This document shows, piece by piece, positions 49,129-61,223 of a stretch of DNA of 64,000 nucleotides. The position numbers were made by a program, and so were the translations under genes. Numbering within the stretch: the stretch's first letter is position 1; every line of letters begins with the position of its first letter. The DNA lies in contig NC_058523.1 in NCBI RefSeq assembly GCF_904849725.1, forward strand, positions 204,751,689-204,815,688, read 5' to 3'. Below the pieces are notes generated by a model. That model made no database searches. It had not been told where the DNA came from and saw nothing but the letters and a program-made list of their open reading frames with translations. The DNA is from Hordeum vulgare subsp. vulgare (taxonomy: Eukaryota; Streptophyta; Magnoliopsida; Poales; Poaceae).

Positions 49129-49436
49129 CCATCGACATCATACACCTCCCACGGATTGATAAATCCTAGCTCATCCACTTGAGGGAAATTAGCTACTGTC
49201 CTACAAAACACTACACTTGGAGGCCCAACAACATCCACTAGAATAAACTTGTGTAGTAGACATCAAGCTCTTTTCTGGCGCCATTGGCAGGGAGGTGAGT
49301 GCTTGAAGGTATATCTTTAGGTCTTGCAATTTGATATTAATTTAGGTTGCCTCATTTGCTTCGTCTTTATAATCTATTTCATTAAAACGATGGTTCAGAA
49401 AATTGTGCTCAATTGTTAGAGAAATAATTTATAAAA

Positions 49437-50310
49437 ATGCTTAATGTGAACTCCTTGAATGATGAGCATGATAGTAATATTGTTGGTATCAATTCTGTGA
49501 ATATCCATGATGCTAATGATATGCAAAGCCACAATCTTGGGAATGCTATGTTGCATGAAGATGGTATTTTTATCCCCCCAAGTTTTGATGAGCAAATTTA
49601 TTATGATGAAAGCATGCCTCCTATTTATGATAATTATATTGATGAAATTGGGTTTGCAAGAGTGTCAAGTCCAGGTACTAATGATCCCACTAGTTTGGAG
49701 GGTGTTGAATCTTTTCATAATGACAAAAGTGGATTTGGAGAGGTCATGACTTTATTTAGTGATGAGTCTACTATTTTGGAAGAGGTTTCAATTTACTATC
49801 ACAACAAAGTTGTTATCTATGATGATTATTGTGATGACATGTATGCTATAAAGAATAATTATAAACATGAAACTTGTCATCATTATTTTAATTTTCATTT
49901 GGATTAAATCACTCAAGTATCACATGATAGTTATTTTGTTGAGTTTGCTACCACTTTTATGAATGAGAAGAAATTTTCTTATGTGGATAGTGATAAATTT
50001 TCTATGCTTGTCGACCATGAATTTTTTTTATTTATGTGATAGTTATATTCTTGAATTCCTTCATGATTGTACTGAAAATTATTATGAGGGAGGAACTTAT
50101 GCTTGTAGTCATTGCAATATCAAGTTTCCTCCTTATGCGTTTAAAGTTTTGAAGTCATGCTTGTTTTGCCTTCTTATGCAAGTTGATTGTTTCTACAATA
50201 AATTGTTTGCTTGGAAAATCCCTATGCATAGGAACCGGCTTAGACTTAAATGTGCTTGCCATGTGATTCATGATGCTCACTTGCATGTTTCAATACTACT
50301 TTTTATGTGA
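49437..50310 (+). pseudogene. Broken homologue of the gypsy Cys-motif protein
   Basis: The frame from 49437 carries NIHDANDMQSHNLGNAM and MPPIYDNYIDEIG, stops at 49907, and can be followed in the same frame to FSYVDSDKFSMLVDH. Near 50025 a run of T's shifts the frame, which then continues (to 50310) as YILEFLHDCTENYYEGG, YACSHC...CLFC and IPMHR. It aligns with the ORF at 22055-22828 and contains an additional roughly 60-residue central segment. Here the motif C-x2-C-x14-C-x2-C is complete. Function unknown; it is inactivated by one stop and one frameshift. Confidence 0.55.
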
Positions 50311-50350
50311 GCATCATTGAAATCATCATGCCTAGCTAAATGGCATCAAA

Positions 50351-53300
50351 GAAAAGCGCTTGTTGGGACACGACCTAATAATATACCTACTATTTTTGAG
50401 TGTTAACCTAATTAAGATATTGTATTAATCATGTTTGTATCTTTTATTTCAATTAAGTTCCCAGTAAAGCCTTTGGGTTAGTGTGGATACTTGTTAGTTT
50501 GATTCTGTGCAAAAACAGAAACTTTTACGTTCAGTGGAAAATTTCTCTGATTTTACTGGAGCGTAAAAAATTCAGATTTTTTACACAGTTTTCAAATGCA
50601 AATTTTATGCGTTTTTCTAATGTTTTAGAATTGTTAGAGTCAGGTAAGTATGGTGTTCATCGAGATCTTCATAGACTGTTCTGTTTTTGACCTATTCTGT
50701 TTCGCATGCATAGTTTGCTTGTTTTAGTGTTTCCATAGCTTATATTGAGTGATATAAATTCTGTGAGTTATAGAATACAGTAGGTATTATGTGAGAACAC
50801 TTATGAATCTTGTTTCGAGAGTACCTAAGTGAATGATATATCTTTACTACACTAACCCATCTCACGAAGTTCCGTTGAGTTTTGTGCGATTGAACTTTTC
50901 TTGTTTTGGGTGAGATACTGATATGAGGTGAATAAGAGGCATCAAGAACCTAAGCTTCGGGATTCCCAAGTCACACCCAAGGTAATATCCAAGGAATACT
51001 CAACCCTCTAAGCTTGGGGGTGCCCCGGAAGGCATCCTCTCTGTCGTCTCCAACATTATCGGTATACCTTACCTGGAGCTATATTTTTATTCGTCGCATG
51101 ATATGTGTTTTGCTTGGAGCATCATTTTATTTTTTTATCCTCTGTTAAATGTTCTTTATAATCTTGTTTTTCAATGAAAATTTCCAAGAATTGCCTTTAG
51201 CATGCTTGAATTGCATGTGTGATGTGTGCCGTACAAACACAAGAACTTTTGATGTCGTAGTTGAATTATCAGATTTTAGAGGAACATGAATAGTTTCTAA
51301 AAACTTATACAGTACTTTCATAAAAAATATTTATTATGTCCTAAAGTTTCAGAATTTTTGGAGTTATAGAAGTACACTATTTAAATAGATTGCTACACAC
51401 TGTTCTTCTTGGACAAATTGCTGCCATAGTTTCGTTATCTTCTTAGTTTTCATGGCTTATATTGGTAGATATAAATTGTGGAGGTTATAGTATACAATAC
51501 CTAATGTTTGAAAATTATTATTCAACTAGTCTTGGCAGTACATGGAGTGTTGATTTACCCTTTTGTGTACTAATCTATCTCACGAGTTATTTTCATGTTT
51601 TGTGTGGATGAAGTTTTTGAGACTTAGGTGAAACCGGGATATGAGTGGATTGAAAGAGATACGAAAGCTCAAGATTGGGGATTCCCAAGGAACCCCAAGT
51701 AAATATTAAAAGAAGTCTCAAGGATCTAAGCTTGGGTATGCTACACTTCCCACCTCTCTTCATCAACAACTATCCGTTAACCTATGTTGAGCCTATGTTT
51801 TTGTTTGTCCACATGATATGTGCTATTTTTGGAATGCCTTTTTTATTTGATGTTTTAAGAAAATGCTCAGATATGAAAATATTTAGTGATAGAGAGTCCT
51901 CACATATCTACTTAATTGTATGACTACTCGCTGATCTTTACTTATATCTTTTTGAGAGTAGATTGATGTTTACTCTTGTGCTTCGCTTATATCCTAAGAG
52001 TAAATTGTGAATGAATGAAATATAATAAATACAAACTTATCAATGTGAAATATTCTTAGTAGTAGCTTCACATTTGGTTTAGAAAGTAAAATATATTCAA
52101 GTTTGACAATCATAGTATTGGCCATACAAGCAAGTCATGAATGACTAGTATAAGAAAGAGAACTTGCACATACAAATATATTATCTTGGACATATTTTAT
52201 GATTGTGAATAAACATAAATTATTTTCAACCTTGCTTGAATAGTTGAAGTTGGACAAGGAAGATAACGTAATGGTTATGTTTGGATATATTTGGATAGAA
52301 GGTATATTGTAATGGATCCTCTAACACGTGGTGCTTTTTTAGAACCTTTTGCTAGCAAAAACTTCGAACTAAGTAGATATACTACTTGTGCATCCCAATC
52401 CTTGAGCCAAGTTTCTTCCATGAGAGTCCACCATACCTACCTATATACGATATATGGCCGCCATTCCAAATAAATTTGCATGTTCCATCTCTAAAACCTT
52501 CAAATAAACATCCGTTTTGTGTGCTCGTACCTCTCATGGAGCGACAGGGCGGTCATTAACTTCCATGCTAAGCAGGTTATTCTCAAGATGTGTGTTTATT
52601 CACTCATAATTGCATGAGAGAGGCTGGTAAAAAGGATGCCAAGTCCTGCATAATAAAAAATAAATAAACAAGAAATCCCCCTAGAAAGTTGATTGTTTGG
52701 ATGGTACCCGTGGATACGGCTAGCCATGGAATGTGTTTGAATGGTGAAGGGGTAGTAATATTTCAATTATGTTTGGGAACCACCAATAATTTGATTAGCA
52801 TGGAATATATTGAAAACTCTGTTGTGACATTGACATGAAAGGTACACCACCCAAAATTACATATTCATCTTTGTTTTAAAACAATAAGCTCTAGAACCTC
52901 TACAAATTCCTGTTTCCCTCTGTGAAGGGACACTCTATTTACTTTCATGTTTCTTACTTTTCATGTTGAGTCAACTTCTTATTACAACGTCATTCCATTA
53001 ATTGGCAAGCACCATGTGGTGGGGCAAGATACAAAAAATATATATACAGTCAAATATATTTGATCATGATTCATTATTGTTGACAATTATCTTTATGATA
53101 ATTATGTTGGGAGGCAAAAATTTAATCCCCTATCTTTATCTGTGTTTGATGGATGTTGTTTCTTCTAACATTAAGGATTGAAGTTGTTTGGTGACTAAGA
53201 ACATGGGTTGTTAAGTTTCAAGAGAATGCAATGTGTGAACCATGACATGTGAATTGATTGATACTCAACCATGATGAGTTTTATGATTTTTTTTCTTGTT

Positions 53301-53429
53301 ATGATGCTAAAAAGTGATTGGAATTATGATTGATAAGACTTAGATACTATGCTACCATTCACACTTCATAAATTATTTCTTTTATCACGTACCTACTCGG
53401 GGACGAGTAAGAATTAAGCTTCAGGATGG
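50351..53429 (+). mobile_element. Non-coding internal remainder of element X
   Basis: This runs from the ORF to the 3' LTR. It contains decayed copies of the conserved block (50351), of the PPT-like 'aagcttgggg' motif (51010, 51727) and of the stem-loop (51016-51038, now imperfect), plus the 3' part shared with X2 (52553-53429). It ends with 'cggggacgagtaagaattaagcttcaggatgg' in front of the LTR. I see no supportable gene; frames here are short. Confidence 0.6.
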
Positions 53430-55081
53430 TGATACATCTCAAACGTGTCGATAGTTTATGAAGTATTCATGCCATATTCACCTATGTTTACAATATCTTT
53501 ATATGGCTTTGATGCGCTTTTTATGATTTAGTTAGAACTAACCCGGACTAACGCTCTTTTCAGCAGAATTACCACGGTGTTGTTTTTTGTGCAGAAAATG
53601 AAGTTCTCAGAATCGCCCAAAACTTTTTGACGATTTGTTTCTGGAACATATGAGTAATATTGAAGCAAAGAACCACGAGAGGGGAGCCACATATGGTCCA
53701 AAAGCCAACAGGACGCGGTTGTCCATCATGTCCGCGCCTTAATGGCTTGTGGGGCCAACGTGGCTTCATTTGTCATGATTCGAGTGCCAAAAAATCCTAT
53801 GTATACCAAAACCCCCCAAAAATAAAAAGAGAACTTCCACTCCTCCATTGCAACTCTCTGTATCAATGAAAAACACATCTAGAACCTTTCCAGTACCCTG
53901 TCGGAGGGGCGAAATTATCTCCGGTGGCCATCTTCATCATCTTGGAGGAGGCCATGACGAGGAGGGAGTAGTTCACCCTCGGGGCTAAGAGTATGACCAG
54001 TAGCTATGTGTTCAATCTCTCTCTCGTGTTCTTGAGATGGCACGATATTGATGTATCACGGGCTTTGTTAATATAGTTGGATCATATGGTGTTCTTCCTT
54101 TGCTATCTTGTTGTGATGAATTTAATCTTTGTCTTTGAGATCCTGTTATGTGCGATTGAATATTTTGGTTTTAGAACCCTTGATGTATGTCTTGCATGTA
54201 CATACCCTTGGTGACAATGGGGTATTCTATTGATTCACTTGATATATGTTATGGCATCAACTTGTGGATTCCAGTGACCTTGGGGATCTATGCATAGGGG
54301 TTGATTGCACGTTTTCATACTACGTTCTCCGATAGAAATCCTGGGGTAGTCTTTGAAGTTCTTTGTGTTGGATTGAATATGATGAATCCGAAATTGTTTG
54401 ATGCATGTCATATAATTAGCTCACGGATACTTGAGGTGACATTGGAGTATCTAGGTGACATTAGGGTTGATTGATATGTATCGTGGGTGTTATTCTAGTA
54501 CGAACTCTAGGGCTGTTTGTGACACTTATAGGAATAGCTCAAAAGATTGGTCCGAAAGAATAACTTTGAGGTGGCTCTACTACCTACACCAATTTCATCT
54601 TATGTTCTCCTCTACTTATGAACTTTGGAGTGATTCTTTGTTGCACGTTGAGGGATGATCATAGGATTCTACTATGTTAGCATTGTTGAGAGATTGCACT
54701 AGTGAAAGTATGAACCCTAGGCCTTGTTTTCTAGCATTTATACAACATTTTGGTCACTGTTTTCCACTTGCTACCTTGTTGTTTTTATATTTTCATATTA
54801 TAAAAACCTATATCTACTATCCATATTGCACTTGTATCACCATCTCTTCGCCGAACTAGTGCACCTATACAATTTACCATCGCATTGGCTGTGTTGGGGA
54901 CACAAGAGATTTTGTGTATTTGATTGCAGGGTTGTTTGAGAGAGACCATGTTCATCCTACACCTCCCACGGATTGATAAACCTAGGTCATCCACTTGAGG
55001 GGAACCTGCTGCTGACCTACAAAACTCTGCACTTGGAGGCCCAATAATGTCTACAAGAATAAAGTTGCGTAGTAGACATCA
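53430..55081 (+). repeat. 3' LTR of element X
   Basis: 1652 bp from TGATACATCTC to GACATCA. It is co-linear with the 5' LTR pieces and with the X2 LTR at 32282-33837. The first bases differ from the 5' LTR by several substitutions, so the insertion is not recent. Confidence 0.85.
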
Positions 55082-55149
55082 AGGCTACTCAACCCGTTGA
55101 TCGCCTGAAGATGAAGGTACTCAAGCGCAGTACAACCATAGAGCAGGTG
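55082..55149 (-). pseudogene. F-box/LRR gene, segment upstream of the insertion
   Basis: On the minus strand this reads LLYGCTALEYLHLQAINGL and, after removal of element X and one TSD copy, continues in frame into LHIASMSLRTM at 38783. LRR-type spacing fits the F-box/LRR family. The frame is cut at 55149 by LTR D, so the 5' half of the gene, including the F-box, would lie beyond that element outside the window. Confidence 0.65.
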
Positions 55150-55719
55150 TGTGACAGCCCAAGACCGACACTCCAGAAGATTCCCCTCTTATTCCATTGC
55201 CGACGTGCGATTAGATTGTCTATCGCATTGATCATTCACATCATCTGCATGGCTTCGACACTCCGTTACCGCCTGTTTTGAAAAGTTGCATCCGTTATTA
55301 GTTGCTGGTTCTCTCAGCTTTTGTCGTTGACCACTTTGAGCCCAACCACACACGCACGCGCCCACGACATCGTTAAAATCCTGTTTTTAGAAGTGTGTGA
55401 AAAATATTCCCGGATTGGGTTGAAACTTGGCGTGCGGTCTTAGTTTAATGTAGGTAGGCCGCGGGCCAATTTTCGTCGCAATCTGAGTCGGTTTGATACC
55501 CGAACGGTCCACCATAGCGGCACCGTGATCGGTTATTATCACACATTTTTTTGGTGTTTTAAAATGCGTGTCACGGGCCACAATTTCCCTCTCATCTTAG
55601 CCAAACACCCCCTCTATAGAACCACTAGTCCACCTAACCCTACCCATGCGACCGGTGCCGTCCGATTGCGATCGCGTGGTCGAAACCGGAGCAAAAAAAC
55701 CTAACCCTAGCCCCCTTCC

Positions 55720-55728
55720 TATTTAAAG
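55720..55728 (+). promoter_or_regulatory. Putative TATA box of LTR D
   Basis: TATTTAAAG lies at the position equivalent to CTATAAAG in LTR A and is followed by CT-rich leader-like sequence. Confidence 0.4.
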
Positions 55729-57271
55729 AAACCTCCCATGCCTAATCCGACCCCTCTCCCTCTTTCCCTCGTTTCCCGTGCCCCAAACCCTAGCCGCCAG
55801 CTCCACGTCCCACCAACAACCGCAGCCCACTGAGCCCATCCAGAGCCCGCCCGGGCCCGAACCTCTGCAGCCGCCCGAGCCTCGCTCGCGGGAGAGCCCT
55901 GGGCTCCCCTGCCTCGAGCATGGAGTTGGCCTCCTTGCGCCCCCATGCACCCATGCCTCCTCGCCGGAGCCCTGCCGGTCCACCATCGTCACCCCACGCA
56001 CGACCTCCTGCTCCGCTGTTAGCTATACCCCGTAGCTGCTCTGCGCTGTCGTCGGCTCCCCCATGCGCCTATGCCCCGAGCATAGCCAGGCGAGGAGCCC
56101 CGAGCTGCCATGCTCCTCCTGCGCTAAGCACTGTCGAGGCTCTCTGCGCCACCACCGGTCGGTGCACTACCGCCGGTCGCCGTCCTTCGTTGGCCGGAGC
56201 CCATGCCGAAAGCCACCGAGCTCCCTCGCCCGCAGGTCCCGTGAATCTCGACCATCACCAAGCATCGCGCAACAATTTAGATCGGATCAGGTTTGGATCC
56301 CGATCCCGTTGACCGCTGGCGCCGGGTGGGCCGCCGCCTAGCGCGCCCGTGAGTCGGCCCAGTCGGCCCCTCCTCCGAGCCGGCCCATCGCCCCAGCGAC
56401 CTGCTCAGCCTGCCGACCCGGGCCCGAGGCCCACTCTAGTCAGCGGCCCTGCCCTATTCCGCGCCATGGGCGCATTATAACTATTGTGCACCCATGCCTA
56501 GTTTGGGTCCACCTGCAGATTCGGCCCATTAGTGTTATTTTCCGCGTTCTGCGTTTTTTTCAATTAACCGAGGAATTGCAGGTTTCAGAAAAACCATTGT
56601 TTTTAAAACGCCCGTAAGTTTTATTCCATGCTTTGGATCGCGACAAATTATATATGTAAAATGTGTAGATTTTCACTAGAATAATATTTTCCAACTCTCA
56701 TGCATATTTAAAACTGTTTGGCGTGTTGTTTGCATCAGTTTGCATGTAGACGTGATGGAAAAGGTTTAGGTCGTAGTTAATTAATCGTAGCTCCGTTGGA
56801 GATGAGCCATATATGTAAATGGACTAGAACGATGAGTAGAATCACGTGAACCACTTTGTTTTTACGTTTAACGAACATAATATGTGATTAGGACAAATCT
56901 GAACAGATTTAGAAGTTAACACATGGGGTCATTACGGAGATGCTATATGTCATTTCCAGCCTCATTTAAAATGGCTAGATAGGTAGTTTAATTTGTGCTA
57001 CACCCCTTGCCATGTTAACAACATTTTAATATTGCCATGTTAATAAACAAGAGTGAAATAAATAATTAAATGTGGAGTCTCGTCAATATGCAACTCATTG
57101 CATATTGAGCTTCACTTGATGTGTAGCGTTTGACTGTGTGAACTGCCATGCCCTGCCTTGCATATTTGAAACTGATCATGCATCATATTAGGAGGTGCAT
57201 CATATCGTGCTTTTGTGGTGGTGTTGCCGTGTGCCGAGTCTTGTTTCCGGTTTGCTTCGTCTCGATAGAGT

Positions 57272-57460
57272 TCCGCAAGCGTGTCGGAATGTGAGGATCC
57301 TTTCGACTACGTCGATTCGTTTGCTTCACAGAGTCGTTATCCTTCCAAGTGGGATTATAGGCAAGATGATCATTTCCCTAGATACCTTAACTATCAATGC
57401 CATGCTAGTTGTCTCGTTTCTTTTGTTATGTCTCGTTGCCTACCACCTGTTAAATGTTAG
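57272..57460 (+). other. Micro-ORF module 1 in LTR D
   Basis: Sixty-two codons read open from TCC at 57272 to TAG at 57458-57460. It keeps SVSECEDPFDYV and RQDDHFPRY of the LTR A frame, although the two LTRs have many base differences and small indels around it. No known domain. Confidence 0.35.
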
Positions 57461-57966
57461 CCTCTCAACATTGCCATGAAACCTTCAACCTTCCGCAACC
57501 TAGAAAACCACTCATTGTCTATGTGACCGCTTGATTAACCATGTGTTAGCGTTGCTAGTTGTAGGTGAAGTTGGTTCCATGTGAAAACATGGGTTCCTTG
57601 TTATATCACCATATTATTGCTATTTAATTTAATGCACCTATATACTTGCTAAAAGATGGAAGCCTTGGCCTTCTAGCCCAGTGTTTTGTTCCACCTTTGT
57701 CGCCTTAGTTTCGGCTACTGGTGTTATGTTCCATAAATGAGCGCTCCTAACATGCTTGGGGTTGTTATGGGGACCCCCTAGATTCTTGTTTTGGGATAAA
57801 ACTCGTCTAGCAAGGCCCAACATTGGTACTATATTTGCCCACCATAATAATACTCATATTAATGTGACACATAGGGAGTTAGCGCTACCCGAGGAGTAAT
57901 TCAACATAATACAGGGGGCACTACTGATGGTGTTGGTCCCAAACAGAGTAGCTTATTAACGCTACC

Positions 57967-60951
57967 TGATACGTCTCCAACGTATCTATAATTTTTGATG
58001 GTTCCATGCTATTAACTTGTCAAACTTTGGATGTTTTGTATGCTTTTTATATCTTTTTTGGGACTAATTTATTAACTCAGTGCCAAGTGCCAGTTCCTGT
58101 TTTTCCGTGTTTTTGACCCTTTTTAGAGGAGAATACTAAACGGAGTCTGATGACCCACAAGTATAGGGGATGTATCATAGTCCTTTCGATAAGTAAGAGT
58201 GTCGAACCGAACGAGGAGCATAAGGATCTGACAAGTGGTTTTCAGCAAGGTAATCTCTGCAAGCACTGTAATTATCGGTAACAAGTAGTTGTGTGGTGAG
58301 ATGATTCGTAGCAAGTAGCAAGTACCAAAAGTAACAATGGTGCAGCAAAGTGGCCCAATTCCTTTTGTAGGAAGGGACAAGCCTGGACAAAGTCTTATAG
58401 GAGGTAAAACGCTCCCGAGGACACATGGGAATTTCTGTCAAGCTAGTTTTCATCATGTTCATATGATTCGCGTTCGCTACTTTGATAGTTTGATATGTGG
58501 GTGGACCGACGCTTGGGTACTGCCCTTACTTGGACAAGCATCCCACTTATGATTAACCCCTCTCACAAGCATCTGCAACTACGAAAGAAGAATTAAGACA
58601 AAGTCTAACCATAGCATTAAACTAGTGGATCCAAATCAGCCCCTTGCGAAGCAATGCATAAACTAGGGTTTAAGCTTCTGTCACTCTAGCAACCACACAT
58701 CTACTTACTACTTCCCAATGCCTTCCTCTAGGCCCAAATAATGGTGAAGTGTTATGTAGTCGACGTTCACATAACACCACTAGAGGAGAGACAACATACA
58801 ACACATCAAAATATCGAACGAATACCAAATTCACATGACTACTTATAGAAGACTTATCCCATGTCCTCATGAACAAAAGTAACTATTCACAAAGCATAAT
58901 CATATTCATGACCAGAGAGGTAATGAGTAGCATCAAAGATATGAACATATAATCTTCCACCAAGTAATCCAACTAGCATCAATTACAAAGAGTAATTAAC
59001 ACTACTAGCAACCTTACAAGTACCAATCGAAGTCGCGAGACGGAGATTGGTTACAAGAGATGAACTAGGGTTTGGAGATGAGATGGTGCTGATGAAGATG
59101 TTGATGGTGACGAGTCCCCTCCGATGAGAGGAGTGTTGGTGATGGCGATGGCGATGATTTCCCCCTCCGGGAGGGAAGCTTCCCCGGCAGGATCGTCCTG
59201 CCGGAGCTCTAGATTGGTTCTGCTCAAGTTCCGCCTCGTGGCGGCGGCCAATCCTCCCGAAAGCCTCCTCCTAATTTTTTTCTTGAACAAAACCCTTCTT
59301 GTAGCAAAAGGGGGGAGCCAGAGGGCCAAGTGGGAGCCCATAAGCCCCCTAGGCGCGGCCAGCGGGGAGGACGCGCCTAGCATGCTTGTGGCCTCATGCT
59401 GGCGCCCCTCTGGTACTTCTTCGGCCCAATATTTTTTAGATATCGCAAAAAAATCCATGTTGCTTTTCACGGCTTTTGGAGTTGCGCAGAATAGGTATCT
59501 CAAACTTGCTTGTTTTTCAGGCCAGGATTCCAGCTGCCGTCATTCTCCCTCTTCATGTAAACCTTGCAAAATAAGAGAGAAAAGGCATAAGTGTTGTACC
59601 GTGAAGTGTAATAACAGCCCAAAAAGCGATGAATATCAACATGAAAGCACGATGCAAAATGGACGTATCAGAGTCCAAACGGAATAAAACCTCCGAAAAG
59701 ATTTTTCTGGAACAGAAGATATGCAGGGGGCGTGAGAACCAAGGAAGAGGCCACAAGCCCCCTAGGCGCGCCTAGGGGGGCCCGTGCCTAGCAGGCTTGT
59801 GGGCCCCCTATGGCTCGTCTGCCCTACCTCTTCCACCTATAAAATCCCGAAAAATCCAAAACTACGCGAGAGATCCACGAAAATATTTTTCCGCCGCCGC
59901 AAGCTTCGGTCTCCGCAAGATCCTATCTGGGGCACGTTCTGGTGCCCTGCCGGAGGGGGATTCGGATACAGAGGGATTCTTCATCAAAAACATTGCCTCT
60001 CCGATGATGCAATGGCTAGATGGCTTCTTCTCTCTCTTGGATCTTCAATACAAAGTTCTCCATGATCTCATGGAGATCTATCCGATATAATCTTCTTTTG
60101 CGGTGTGTTTGTCAAGATCCGATGAATTGTGGATTTATGATCAGATTATCTATGAATCTTATTTGAGTTTCTTATGATCTCTTATATGCATGATTTCATA
60201 TCCTTGTAATTCTCTTCGAGTTGTGGGTTTTGTTTGGCCTACTTGAACTGTGATTCTTGCAATGGGAGAAGTGCTTGGTTTTGGGTTCATACCGTGCGGT
60301 GACCTCTCCCAGTGACAGAAGGGGCAGCAAGGCACGCATCGTGTTGTTGCCATCAAGGGTAAAAAGATGGGGGTTATATCTATTGCATGAATTTATCTCT
60401 CTACATCATGTCATCTTGCTTAAGGCGTTACTCTGTTCGTCATGAACTCAATACACTAGATGCATGCTCGATAGCAGTCGATGTGTGGAGTAATAGTAGT
60501 AGATGAAGACAGTATCGGTCTACTTGACTCGGACGTGATGCCTATATGTATGATCATTGCCTTAGATATCGTCATGACTTTGCGCGGTTCTATCAATCAC
60601 TTGACAGTAATTCATTCACCCACCGTATTATTTTCTCTTTTGAGAGAAGCCTCTAGTGAACACTATGGCCCCGGGACTACTTCACATCATATTGTCATCC
60701 TTACACTTTTACTTCGTTGCACTTTCCACCTTCAGATCTCACTTTGCAATCAATCTTGAAGGGATTGACAACCCCTTTATAGCGTTGGGTGCAAGCTCGT
60801 TTGTGTTTGCGCAGGTACTCTGGACACTTGGCTTGATTCTCCTACTGGATTGATACCTTGGTTCTCAAACTGAGGGAAATACTTACTGCTACTATGCTGC
60901 ATCACCCTTTCCTCTTCAAGGGAAAAACCAACGCAAGCTCAAGAGGTAGCA
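57967..60951 (+). repeat. 5' LTR of the gag-protease gypsy element
   Basis: About 1457 bp once the nested solo LTR (58148-59670 plus one TSD) is removed. It has a TATA-like TATAAAA at 59838 and ends in the typical 'ctcaagaggtagca'. It shares its first 170 bp with the LTRs at 20329 and 25555 but diverges later, so it belongs to a related, different family. Confidence 0.75.
58148..59670. mobile_element. Solo LTR nested in the 5' LTR
   Basis: 1523 bp from TGATGACCCACAAG to GGACGTATCA, flanked by TSD GAGTC (58143-58147 and 59671-59675). The host LTR reads across the site as in the sister LTRs (cggagtccaaa.gg). It is a Triticeae gypsy-type LTR by its termini; the family is not verified. Open frames in it are not supported. 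Confidence 0.85.
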
Positions 60952-61223
60952 AGAAGAATTTCGGGCGCCGTTGCCGGGGAGGATCTAGTCAAGAATAGTC
61001 TCCCGTCAACGTGTCAATCTCTGGCAGTGGGGATTATTCTAAGTGAAGCTTATCCTAGTAAGTGTCGCAAACTCATCTCTTGCATTTACTTTTTTGCCTC
61101 TCGTTTTCCTGTCCCCCACTTCTGAAAAACAAAAATTTACAAACATATTTGCCTTTTTCGTTCGCCCTTTTCTCTCGCTTGCTTTCTGTTCGCTTGTGTG
61201 CTTGTCTGCTTGCTGAATTCACC

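Larger units (their letters stand above)
38791..49265 (+). repeat. 5' LTR of element X, split by the Angela-like insertion
   Basis: Two pieces, 38791-40296 and 49134-49265, add up to about 1638 bp, close to the 1652 bp of the 3' LTR. The break falls within 'gagagagaccat|cttcatcctacacc' as read in the sister LTRs. Confidence 0.85.
38791..55081 (+). mobile_element. Ty3/gypsy element X inserted in the F-box gene
   Basis: TGATACG at 38791 and GACATCA at 55081 are flanked by TSD AGGCT (38786-38790 and 55082-55086). The 5' LTR is interrupted by an Angela-like assembly (40297-49133); the internal region is 49266-53429. It has a decayed tRNA-Asp-type primer-binding site (tggcgccattggcaggga, 49276) and a broken homologue of the ORF at 22055. 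No gag, protease or pol was found, so it is a non-autonomous relative of the element at 20329. Confidence 0.85.
55150..57966 (+). repeat. Long LTR 'D' (partial), close relative of LTR A
   Basis: It starts TGTGACAGCCC and is co-linear with LTR A from 507 to about 4310: leader-like GC-rich part, 'gttccgcaagcgtgtcgga', and 'ccattgttaggacc'-type blocks near 57750. It is broken at 57967 by the next gypsy element; the rest would lie right of the window. The five bases before it (AGGTG, 55145-55149) should be the TSD. Reading frames at 55719-56341 are GC-rich shadows. Confidence 0.7.

Noticed and set aside
55719..56341. Frames in the GC-rich part of LTR D
   Set aside because: Same situation as 924-1755 in LTR A: composition-driven and non-homologous between the two LTR copies.
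59051..59687. 187-codon plus and 150-codon minus frames
   Set aside because: Both fall in the solo LTR 58148-59670 and overlap each other; such LTR frames vary between copies and carry no domain.
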